DNA of 64,000 bases, from assembly GCF_002834145.1 (NCBI RefSeq), contig NZ_PHNT01000009.1, positions 19,735-83,734 on the forward strand, in the 5' to 3' direction. Position 1 is the first letter of the stretch. Each line of letters opens with the position of its first letter. Below the pieces are notes generated by a model. The model did not search any database, was not told where the DNA came from, and saw only the letters and a list, made by a program, of their open reading frames with translations. This document shows positions 8,959 through 15,870 of the stretch, one piece after another. The DNA comes from Roseovarius salinarum. Lineage in GTDB: Bacteria > Pseudomonadota > Alphaproteobacteria > Rhodobacterales > Rhodobacteraceae. Position numbers and translations under genes: made by a program.

Positions 8959-10146
8959 ATGACGAAGCAGAAGACGGCCATTCTGGGCCTGCTTTCCGAC
9001 GCGCTGATCCTCGAGCTGACGGCCGACCTGGTGGCGATCCCCACACGCAACCCGCCCGGGGAAGAGGCGGCCTGTGCGCGCTTCATCCATGACACGCTGA
9101 CCGGCTGGGGCATCGAGGCGGAGCTGATCGACCGGCCGGATCCCGCGCGCCCGCAGGTGGTGGCCCGGGTGGCCGGTTGCGGCGCGGGGCCGACCTTCGT
9201 GCTCAACGCCCACATGGACACGGTGCCCGAGGGCGATCCGGACCTCTGGACGCGCCCGCCCTTCGAGGCGACGCGGGAAGGAGACCGGCTTTACGGGCTG
9301 GGGGCGTGCGACATGAAGGGCTCGCTCGCCTCGATCATGGCGATGCTCAAGGCGCTGCACGACAGCGGCGCGTGGCTGCCCGGCACCCTGCTGGCGCATT
9401 TCCCTATGGGCGAGGAGATGGACGAACCCGGCACGAAGACCCTGCTGGCGATGGGCCATGCCGGCGACATGGCCATCACCATGGAGCCCACCGACAGCCG
9501 CATCGGCCCGGGCACACGCGGGGCGTGCTGGCACCGCGTCGTGATCGAGGGGCCCGCCGCGCATTGCGGGCTGGCGGAGCCCGATGCGCCGGACGCGCTG
9601 CATGCCGCCCGGCGCTTCATGGCCGAGGTGGAATCGGCGCATGCCATCGTCGGCGGGCAGACACACCACCTGCTGGCCAGCCCCGCCTGCCGCGTCACGA
9701 GGATGACGGCGGGCGAGACGCACAACGCCACCGCCCGGCGGTGCGAGATGGTGGTCGACCGGCGGATGCTGCCCCACGAAAGCGTGGCGGCGGTGGGCGA
9801 CGATCTGCGCGCGCGGCTGGACCGTGCGCTGGGCGGCATCGCGGGGCTGCGCGGCGAGGTGACGTTCCTCGATCTCAACGAGGCGACGGAGACGCCGTCG
9901 GACAGCCCCCTGGTGCGGGCGCTGTCCGACAACATCCGCCGTCTCGGCGGGGCCGAGCCGGAGGTCTGGGGGCCGCCCTATGGCAGCGACATGCGCAATT
10001 TCGTCTGCGACGCGGGCATGCCTTGCGTCAACTTCGGTGCCGGCGATTTCCGCCGGTGCCACCAGCCCGACGAGTTCGTGCCCGTGACGGACCTGCTGCG
10101 CGTGGCGCGGATCACCTTCGGCACGGTGCTCGACGTGATCGGCTGA
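8959..10146 (+). CDS. M20 family metallopeptidase (ArgE/DapE-like deacylase)
   Basis: A 395-residue zinc-dependent amidohydrolase of the ArgE/DapE/ACY1 family. The first metal motif is LNAHMDTVPEGD near residue 82-92, the bridging aspartate is in YGLGACDMKGSLA near 113-125, and the catalytic glutamate pair is in FPMGEEMDEPGTK near 150. A dimerisation domain follows (about 190-300), and the C-terminal metal histidine is in FRRCHQPDEFVPV near 370. The family removes acyl groups from amino acids or small peptides; the actual substrate is not evident. It converges on gntR, with a hairpin repeat in the gap. Confidence 0.85.
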   Translation: MTKQKTAILGLLSDALILELTADLVAIPTRNPPGEEAACARFIHDTLTGWGIEAELIDRPDPARPQVVARVAGCGAGPTFVLNAHMDTVPEGDPDLWTRPPFEATREGDRLYGLGACDMKGSLASIMAMLKALHDSGAWLPGTLLAHFPMGEEMDEPGTKTLLAMGHAGDMAITMEPTDSRIGPGTRGACWHRVVIEGPAAHCGLAEPDAPDALHAARRFMAEVESAHAIVGGQTHHLLASPACRVTRMTAGETHNATARRCEMVVDRRMLPHESVAAVGDDLRARLDRALGGIAGLRGEVTFLDLNEATETPSDSPLVRALSDNIRRLGGAEPEVWGPPYGSDMRNFVCDAGMPCVNFGAGDFRRCHQPDEFVPVTDLLRVARITFGTVLDVIG

Positions 10147-10161
10147 GCGGCGCGCGCCGGG

Positions 10162-10227
10162 CGGGGGCGCCGCCCCCGTCGCGCTGGCGCGCGACTCCCC
10201 CGGAGTATTTCGGGCAAGATGAAGCGC
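10162..10227. repeat. dispersed hairpin-plus-tail intergenic element, copy A
   Basis: A GC hairpin (GGGGGC at 10163-10168, loop GCC, GCCCCC at 10172-10177) is followed by a tail CCCCGGAGTATTTCGGGC and then AAGATGAAGCG. The tail recurs with one difference at 14145-14172, again behind a GC hairpin. The copy lies between two converging gene ends. I recall similar elements as frequent in Rhodobacteraceae, but only two copies are visible here. Confidence 0.65.
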
Positions 10228-10239
10228 GGGCGCGCGAGG

Positions 10240-10977
10240 TCACTGCCCGGCACGGGCGGCGCGGGCGGCCATGACGTCGCGGCCCAGCGTCTGGGTGTAG
10301 GCTTCCAGCTCGTGCAGCGCGGATTCGGCGGCGGCCGCGTCGTGGGCCTGCAAGGCGTCGGCGATGCGGCTGTGCAGCCGCACGATCGCTTCGCGGGAGC
10401 GGGCGGTGAAGGTGATCATGTTCATCAGTGGCTGCATCGCCTCGACCGCGCCGGCGAGCTGGTAGCTGAGCACCGGGTTGCCGGCGGCGTCCACGAGCGC
10501 GCGGTGGAAGGCGACGTCGGAGGCGCAGAACGCTTCGTCGCTGAGCCCGGCCTGTGACTGCCGGTGGATTTCTGCGCGCATGGTGGCGAGGTGGTCCGGG
10601 CCGCGGCGGTCGGCGGCCAGCGGCGTGCACGCGCGTTCCAGCGCGTAGCGGGCCTCGCACGCGGTCTCGAAGCTGACGGCGTTCATCGACAGCAGCAGGG
10701 TCGAGGTGGTGATCTGCTGGCCGTAGGCGTCCTCGTAGCGCAGATGGTTGACGAAGGCGCCGCCGAAGGCCCCGCGCGCGGTGCGGATCAGCGACTGCGC
10801 GGCCAGCCGCTTGAGCGCCTCGCGCACGGTGGGCCGCGAGACCGAGAACTGTTCGGCCAGCTCGGCCTCGGACGGCAGGCGTTCGTCCACGATCATCCGC
10901 CCCTCGACGATGGCGTCGCGGATCGCCTGCGCGATCTGGGCCGAGAGATCGGCCTTGGGGTCGGGCGCGTTTTTCAT
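10240..10977 (-). CDS. GntR/FadR-family transcriptional regulator (candidate dmdR)
   Basis: This 245-residue regulator has a winged helix-turn-helix at residues 10-75 (LPSEAELAEQFSVSRPTVREALKRL) and a C-terminal all-helical FCD ligand-binding domain, with conserved E/R/D/H positions such as FHRAL and LHSRIADAL. It diverges from the DUF2182-DUF1326-DinB-dmdA-acuI run. In other roseobacters a GntR gene is known next to dmdA-acuI and controls DMSP demethylation, so that role is inferred here. The ATG abuts a palindrome and has no Shine-Dalgarno sequence. The promoter placed over the palindrome suggests autoregulation and a nearly leaderless mRNA. Confidence 0.82.
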   Translation of the reverse strand: MKNAPDPKADLSAQIAQAIRDAIVEGRMIVDERLPSEAELAEQFSVSRPTVREALKRLAAQSLIRTARGAFGGAFVNHLRYEDAYGQQITTSTLLLSMNAVSFETACEARYALERACTPLAADRRGPDHLATMRAEIHRQSQAGLSDEAFCASDVAFHRALVDAAGNPVLSYQLAGAVEAMQPLMNMITFTARSREAIVRLHSRIADALQAHDAAAAESALHELEAYTQTLGRDVMAARAARAGQ

Positions 10978-11003
10978 TTGTCAGGCATTTAAATGTCTGA
11001 CAA
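10978..11003. promoter_or_regulatory. palindromic operator, probably for the GntR regulator
   Basis: The 26 bases form two 13-base halves, TTGTCAGGCATTT and AAATGTCTGACAA, that are inverted complements except for one position. Each half contains a TTGTCAGRCA core, like known FCD-type GntR operators. The palindrome begins at the base next to the gntR start codon and lies 36 bases before the divergent DUF2182 start, so one protein could control both directions. Confidence 0.75.
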
Positions 11004-11015
11004 TTTGATTGGCAA
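10987..11015 (-). promoter_or_regulatory. gntR promoter overlapping the operator
   Basis: On the minus strand TTGCCA (11010-11015) is followed after exactly 17 bases by TTAAAT (10987-10992), a good sigma-70-type pair. The -10 hexamer lies at the centre of the palindrome. Transcription would begin only a few bases before the gntR ATG at 10977. Confidence 0.55.
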
Positions 11016-11039
11016 GGGGAGAGTCGCGGGGAGGCGGCG

Positions 11040-11795
11040 ATGATCGCAGCCGGCATCAGGCGGATGAGCGGGGCGCACTGGGTGGTGCTGTTCGTGCTGA
11101 TCCTGGCGGCCTGGGCCGCGCTCTATGCCATGGCCGTGCCGGCGGCCCTGCGCGAGGCGGGCGCGGTCTACGGCACCGATTTCCTTGTTTCGCTGTGCCG
11201 CGTGACCCCGGACGCCGCCGGGTTCGCGCGCGTCTTCGCGATGTGGGGGCTTATGTCGGCGGCGATGATGGCGCCCACGGCGCTGCCGGCGCTGGCCACC
11301 TACGACGATCTGCCGGGCACCGGTCGGCCTGGCTTCGCGCGTCTTGCGGCGGGCTACTTCGCGGTGTGGCTGGGGTTCTCGGCGCTGGCCGCGGCGCTGC
11401 AGATGGCGTTCTTCGCCGGCGGGCTGGTCAGCGCCTTCGGCGACAGCCGGTCGGCATGGCTGTCGGCGGCGCTTCTGGCGCTGGCCGGGCTCTACCAGTT
11501 CAGCCCTCTCAAGGAGGCCTGCCTGTCGAAGTGCCGCGCCCCGCTGGCGTTCTTCGTGCAGCACTGGGCCGAGGGGCCGTGGCGCAACGGGCTTCGGCTG
11601 GGCGCGGTGTGCCTGGGCTGCTGCTGGGCGCTGATGCTGCTGGCCTTCGTCGGCGGGGTGATGAGCCTCGCGTTCATGGGGCTGGCGACGCTCATCATGG
11701 TGGCCGAAAAGCTGCCGGAGCTTGGCCGGCCGCTGACCCGGCCGCTGGGCGCGGGGCTGATCGCGGCGGCCGTGGCGCTGCCGATCGTGACATGA
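11040..11795 (+). CDS. DUF2182 membrane protein (predicted metal-binding)
   Basis: A 251-residue protein with about seven hydrophobic segments and the hallmarks of DUF2182: FAMWGLMSAAMMAPTALPA near residue 66-84, YQFSPLKEACLSKCRAP near 153-169, and LGCCWALMLLAFV near 198-210. The paired cysteines and methionines suggest metal binding. DUF2182 genes commonly sit next to DUF1326 genes, as here. A GGGGAGG sequence precedes the ATG. It is the first gene of the run leading to dmdA, transcribed away from gntR. Its biochemical role is not known, and a link to DMSP metabolism is only contextual. Confidence 0.8.
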   Translation: MIAAGIRRMSGAHWVVLFVLILAAWAALYAMAVPAALREAGAVYGTDFLVSLCRVTPDAAGFARVFAMWGLMSAAMMAPTALPALATYDDLPGTGRPGFARLAAGYFAVWLGFSALAAALQMAFFAGGLVSAFGDSRSAWLSAALLALAGLYQFSPLKEACLSKCRAPLAFFVQHWAEGPWRNGLRLGAVCLGCCWALMLLAFVGGVMSLAFMGLATLIMVAEKLPELGRPLTRPLGAGLIAAAVALPIVT

Positions 11796-11819
11796 CGGTC
11801 GAAAGAGGGAGGAAGGATC

Positions 11820-12482
11820 ATGGATGGTGACACGACCGAGCCGCGGGCGGCACCCGCGGCGGAGCCCGGCACGGTGCCCTGGCGGATCCGTGGCGAGCTG
11901 ATACTCAACTGCAACTGCACGGTGTTCTGCCCCTGCGTGATCAGCCTGGGCAACCACCCGCCCACCGAGGGCACCTGCATGGGCTGGGCCGGCATCCGCA
12001 TTGACGAGGGCCATTACGGCGATAGCGACCTCGGCGGGCTGAACGTCGGGCTGCTGCTCGAGATCCCGGGGCGCATGGCGCGCGGCAACTGGAAGGCCGC
12101 GGCCTATGTCGACGAGCGCGCCGACGAGGCCGCCTTCGACGGGCTGGTGGCCATCATGTCGGGAAAGGCACGCGGCACCACGGGGCTGTTCAAGGTTCTC
12201 GTCAGCGAGTTCCTCGGCGCCGAGCGGGCGCCGATCGTCTTCGAGACGGAAGGCAGGACGCGCCGGCTGATGGTGGGCAAGGCGATCCAGGGGGCGATCA
12301 CGCCCGTGGCCGGTGCCGACGGCGGCGAGGTCGTGGCGGCCAACACCAAGTACTGGATGGGGCCCGACATCACCGTGGCGCAGGCCGACAAGGGGCGCGT
12401 GCGCGCCTACGGCCGGGTCTGGGATTTCGACGGCCGCAGCGCCGAGATCTGCCAGATCGACTGGAGCGGGCCGGGAAAATGA
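11820..12482 (+). CDS. DUF1326 protein
   Basis: This 220-residue protein belongs to DUF1326. The defining cysteine cluster LNCNCTVFCPCVISLG is at about residues 29-44, followed by TCMGWAGIRIDEG near 56 and a beta-rich body ending with RVWDFDGRSAEICQIDWSG. No signal peptide is seen. It is preceded by an AGGGAGGAAGG ribosome-binding region and follows the DUF2182 gene by 24 bases. The two families are usual partners and may form a metal-dependent unit. Function is unknown. Confidence 0.8.
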   Translation: MDGDTTEPRAAPAAEPGTVPWRIRGELILNCNCTVFCPCVISLGNHPPTEGTCMGWAGIRIDEGHYGDSDLGGLNVGLLLEIPGRMARGNWKAAAYVDERADEAAFDGLVAIMSGKARGTTGLFKVLVSEFLGAERAPIVFETEGRTRRLMVGKAIQGAITPVAGADGGEVVAANTKYWMGPDITVAQADKGRVRAYGRVWDFDGRSAEICQIDWSGPGK

Positions 12483-12994
12483 CCGTCACGCCGGAGTGGT
12501 GCGCGCTGATGGCCCGCTACAACGCGTGGCAGAACGCCAGCCTGGTCGCGGCCGCCGACGGGCTGGGCGACGCCGCGCGGGGCGCGGACCGCGGTGCCTT
12601 TTTCGGCTCGATCGCGGGCACGCTGAACCACGTGCTGTGGGCCGATCTGGTCTGGATGGCGCGCCTCGAGGGCGGCGACCGGCCGCCGGGCGGTATCGCG
12701 CAGAGCCCGGCGCTGTTCGATGACTGGGCCGCGTTCGCCACACGCCGCACGGAGATGGACGCGCGCATCCGGGCCTGGGCCGAGGCGATCACGCCGGAGG
12801 CGCTGGCGGGGGAACTGGTGTGGCACTCGGGTGCCGCGGGCCGGGCCGTCAGCCGGCCCAAGTGCCTGTGCGTGGCGCATTTCTTCAACCACCAGACCCA
12901 TCACCGCGGACAGGTCCACGCGATGCTGACGGCCGCCGGGGCGCCCCCCGGCGACACCGATCTATTCCTCATGCCCGAGGAGCCAGGCAGATGA
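12479..12994 (+). CDS. DinB family protein
   Basis: A 171-residue four-helix-bundle protein of the DinB/YfiT superfamily. RYNAWQNASLV near residue 13-23 and the metal-ligand histidines in TLNHVLWADLVWM (about residue 48) and CVAHFFNHQTHHRGQVHAML (about 130-149) are visible. The family includes metal-dependent thiol S-transferases such as bacillithiol, mycothiol and glutathione transferases; this protein has the ligands for such activity but the substrate is unknown. The start overlaps the DUF1326 stop and the stop overlaps the dmdA start, both as ATGA. Confidence 0.82.
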   Translation: MTVTPEWCALMARYNAWQNASLVAAADGLGDAARGADRGAFFGSIAGTLNHVLWADLVWMARLEGGDRPPGGIAQSPALFDDWAAFATRRTEMDARIRAWAEAITPEALAGELVWHSGAAGRAVSRPKCLCVAHFFNHQTHHRGQVHAMLTAAGAPPGDTDLFLMPEEPGR

Positions 12995-14100
12995 CCGCCC
13001 CCCTTCTTTCGCCTTCGCGCCGGTTGCGCCGCACGCCGTTTTCCGACGGCGTCGAGGCGGCCGGCGTCCGGGCCTACACCGTTTACAACCACATGCTGCT
13101 GCCGACCGTGTTCCGCAGCATCGAGGAGGATTACCAGCATCTGAAGGAAGCGGTGCAGGTCTGGGACGTGGCCTGCGAACGGCAGGTGGAACTGCGCGGC
13201 CCCGATGCAGGGCGGCTGATGCAGATGCTCACCCCGCGCGACCTGCGCGGCATGCTCCCCGGGCGTTGCGCCTACGTGCCGATCGTCGACGAAACCGGCG
13301 GCATGCTCAACGATCCCGTGGCCGTGAAGCTGGCCGAGGATCGCTGGTGGATCTCGATCGCGGATTCCGACCTGCTTTACTGGGTCAAGGGGATCGTGAA
13401 CGGCTGGCGTCTCGATGTTCTGGTGGACGAGCCCGACGTCTCGCCGCTGGCCGTGCAGGGCCCGCGGGCCGAGGACCTGGTCGCGCGCGTCTTCGGCGAG
13501 GGGGTGCGCGCGGTGAGGTTCTTCCGCTTCGGCCGGTTCGAATTCGAAGGGCGCGAGCTGGTGGTCGCGCGCTCGGGCTATTCCAAGCAGGGCGGCTTCG
13601 AGATCTACGTGGAGGGCGCGGACATCGGCATGCCGCTGTGGCACGCGTTGATGGAGGCGGGCGCCGACCTCGACGTGCGCGCGGGCTGCCCCAACCTGAT
13701 CGAGCGGATCGAGGGCGGCATGCTGAGCTACGGCAACGACATGACCGACGACAACACGCCGCACGAATGCTGGCTGGGCCGGTTCTGCGACACGCAATCG
13801 GCCATCGGGTGCATCGGCCGGGACGCGCTGCTGCGGGTGGCCAAGGAGGGCCCCGTCCAGCAGATCCGCGCGATCGAGATCGACGGGTCCGCCGTGCCGA
13901 CCTGTGACCGGTGGTGGCCGATAAGGGCCGGTGGGCAGACGGTGGGCCGCGTCAGTTCCGCCGCGTGGTCGCCCGACCACGGGACCAACGTGGCCATCGG
14001 CATGGTGCGCATGACACACTGGGGACCGGGCACGGAACTGGAGATCGCCGCGCCCGACGGGGTGCGGGCGGCGGCCGTTCGCGCGGCATTCTGGGCGTGA
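12991..14100 (+). CDS. dmdA: dimethylsulfoniopropionate demethylase
   Basis: This 369-residue GcvT-fold enzyme transfers a methyl group from DMSP to tetrahydrofolate, giving methylmercaptopropionate. The N-terminus LSPSRRLRRTPFSDGVEAAG followed by AYTVYNHMLLPTVF is closely like known DmdA proteins and unlike glycine-cleavage T proteins; the length also equals that of the Pelagibacter enzyme as I recall it. Further marks are YVPIVDETGGMLNDPVAV near residue 92 and SGYSKQGGFEIYV near 194. It is directly coupled to the DinB gene and followed by acuI, the usual partner in roseobacters. Some divergent DmdA clades have other substrates, which keeps confidence below certainty. Confidence 0.88.
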   Translation: MTAPLLSPSRRLRRTPFSDGVEAAGVRAYTVYNHMLLPTVFRSIEEDYQHLKEAVQVWDVACERQVELRGPDAGRLMQMLTPRDLRGMLPGRCAYVPIVDETGGMLNDPVAVKLAEDRWWISIADSDLLYWVKGIVNGWRLDVLVDEPDVSPLAVQGPRAEDLVARVFGEGVRAVRFFRFGRFEFEGRELVVARSGYSKQGGFEIYVEGADIGMPLWHALMEAGADLDVRAGCPNLIERIEGGMLSYGNDMTDDNTPHECWLGRFCDTQSAIGCIGRDALLRVAKEGPVQQIRAIEIDGSAVPTCDRWWPIRAGGQTVGRVSSAAWSPDHGTNVAIGMVRMTHWGPGTELEIAAPDGVRAAAVRAAFWA

Positions 14101-14123
14101 GCGTCCGGCAGTCGCCGCGGGGC

Positions 14124-14173
14124 GAGGGGTCCCCCCTCCCGCTCCCCGGAGTATTTCGAGCAAGATGAAGCGG
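14124..14173. repeat. dispersed hairpin-plus-tail intergenic element, copy B
   Basis: A hairpin (GAGGGG at 14124-14129, loop TCC, CCCCTC at 14133-14138) is followed by the tail CCCCGGAGTATTTCGAGC and then AAGATGAAGCG, matching copy A at 10162-10227 except for one base in the tail. It lies between dmdA and acuI, about 35 bases before acuI, so it could weaken or separate their expression. Confidence 0.65.
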
Positions 14174-14205
14174 GGTCCGCCCCCTCAACCGAAAAGGAGA
14201 ATGAC

Positions 14206-15201
14206 ATGTTCAACGCCCTGATCGTGGAAAAGGACGAGGAGACCGGCAAGACGCAGGCCGGGGTGAAGCAGATCGGCGAGGACGACCTGCCGCACGGCGA
14301 GGTGACGGTCGCGGTGGAGTATTCCACCGTCAACTACAAGGACGGGCTGTGCGTGGGCCCCGGCGGGGGGCTGGTGCGGCACTATCCGCACGTGCCGGGG
14401 ATCGATTTCGCCGGCACGGTCGAGGAGTCGTCGGATGATCGCTACACCCCCGGCGACAAGGTGGTGCTGACCGGCTGGCGCGTGGGCGAGGCGCACTGGG
14501 GCGGCTACGCGCAGAAGGCGCGCGTGCGGGCCGACTGGCTGGTGCCGCTGCCCGAGGGGCTGACGACGCGCCAGGCGATGGCGGTGGGGACCGCCGGGCT
14601 GACCGCGATGCTGGCCGTGCAGGCGCTGGAGGACCACGGGCTGGCGCCCGGGCACGGCCCGGTGCTGGTGACCGGCGCGGCGGGCGGCGTCGGGTCCGTG
14701 GCGACGGCGGTGCTGGCGCAGCTGGGTCACGAGGTCGCCGCGGTGACGGGTCGGCCCGAGCAGGCGGACTATCTCGAGGGGCTGGGCGCAACCGAGATCG
14801 TGGCCCGCGACGAGCTGACCGAGGTGACGAAGAAGCCGCTGGAATCCGAGAAATGGTCCGGCTGCGTGGACGCGGTGGCCGGTGCCATCCTGGGCCGGGT
14901 GCTCAAGCAGATGAAATACGGCACCTCGGTGGCCGCGGTCGGTCTTGCCGGCGGCCCGGCGATCGAGGGTGCGCTGATCACGCCCTTCATCCTGCGTGGC
15001 GTGAACCTTCTGGGCATCGACAGCGTCATGCAGCCCTACGACAACCGGGTGCGCGCGTGGTCGCGCATCGCGCGTGACCTGCCGATGGAGAAGCTGGAGG
15101 CGATGGTCCAGCCGGCCACGCTGTCGGACCTGCCGACGCTGGGCAGCGACATCCTCAAAGGTCAGGTCCGCGGCCGGGTTGTGGTGGACGTGAACGCCTG
15201 A
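14206..15201 (+). CDS. acuI: acryloyl-CoA reductase
   Basis: A 331-residue zinc-independent medium-chain dehydrogenase/reductase of the YhdH/AcuI family, reducing acryloyl-CoA to propionyl-CoA with NADPH and removing a toxic product of DMSP breakdown. Motifs are STVNYKDGLCVGPGG near residue 38-52, YPHVPGIDFAGTV near 59, and the nucleotide-binding LVTGAAGGVGSVATAVLAQL near 155-174. It follows dmdA on the same strand, as in other roseobacters. An AAAAGGAGA ribosome-binding sequence precedes ATG 14206. Very secure. Confidence 0.92.
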   Translation: MFNALIVEKDEETGKTQAGVKQIGEDDLPHGEVTVAVEYSTVNYKDGLCVGPGGGLVRHYPHVPGIDFAGTVEESSDDRYTPGDKVVLTGWRVGEAHWGGYAQKARVRADWLVPLPEGLTTRQAMAVGTAGLTAMLAVQALEDHGLAPGHGPVLVTGAAGGVGSVATAVLAQLGHEVAAVTGRPEQADYLEGLGATEIVARDELTEVTKKPLESEKWSGCVDAVAGAILGRVLKQMKYGTSVAAVGLAGGPAIEGALITPFILRGVNLLGIDSVMQPYDNRVRAWSRIARDLPMEKLEAMVQPATLSDLPTLGSDILKGQVRGRVVVDVNA

Positions 15202-15404
15202 TAATGGCCGCCGCGTGCCGGCGGCGCCGTTTTCGGAAGCCGAAACGCCGCGGCCAGTTGATTTCCGCGCGAAAGGCGCGTTACCGTCGGGCTTCGCGGG
15301 GTGCGTCAGCATGGCGCAGCCCAAGCAAGACGAATGCGCGCGCCCCCGGCCCGGCCGGGGCGGGCGGGTTACCAATCACAAAGCGCGCAATAGGAGGGAG
15401 AGAC

Positions 15405-15821
15405 GTGTTCAACAAGATCATGACGCCGGTCGATCTTGCCCACGAGGGCGATCTGGCCAAGGCGTTGCAGTGCACGGCGGACCTGGCCAAGCACTACGAC
15501 GCGGAGGTGCATTTCGTCGGGGTCACGACCGGCACACCGAGTGCGACGGCCCACAATCCGCAGGAATACAAGGGCAAGCTGGCGGAATTCGCCAAGGCGC
15601 AGGCGGACAAGCACGGCATCCGCGCCACCGCCGACCCCGTTATCGCCCACGACCCGACGACGGATGTCGACGACGCGCTGCTGCGGGCGATCGACGACAC
15701 GGGCGCCGACCTGGTGGTGATGCAAAGCCACATGCCCAACATCCTCGACTACATCTGGCCGTCGAACGGCGGCAAGATCGCCGAGCATGCCAAGTGCTCG
15801 GTGCTGGTCGTGCGGGGCTGA
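15405..15821 (+). CDS. universal stress protein (UspA family)
   Basis: A 138-residue UspA-fold protein. I chose GTG 15405 because an AGGAGGG ribosome-binding sequence ends six bases before it; ATG 15420 would cut the first strand FNKIMTPVDLAHEG. The C-terminal ATP-loop region reads LVVMQSHMPNILDYIWPSNG followed by AEHAKCSVLVVRG; the canonical G-2x-G-9x-G(S/T) is only partly kept. It stands 50 bases before the BCCT transporter gene. A regulatory partnership with the transporter is inferred from position only. Confidence 0.85.
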   Translation: MFNKIMTPVDLAHEGDLAKALQCTADLAKHYDAEVHFVGVTTGTPSATAHNPQEYKGKLAEFAKAQADKHGIRATADPVIAHDPTTDVDDALLRAIDDTGADLVVMQSHMPNILDYIWPSNGGKIAEHAKCSVLVVRG

Positions 15822-15870
15822 GCCATGCGTGACCGCCGCGTGACAGAAACTTCGAACAGGGAGGCCTCAC

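Noticed and set aside
12991..14100. Glycine-cleavage T protein (aminomethyltransferase)
   Set aside because: The N-terminus and the neighbouring acuI and gntR genes fit DmdA; no gcvH or gcvP is nearby.
15222..15255. Terminator after acuI
   Set aside because: A short imperfect hairpin (TTTCGG/CCGAAA) exists but no T-run follows; too weak to call.
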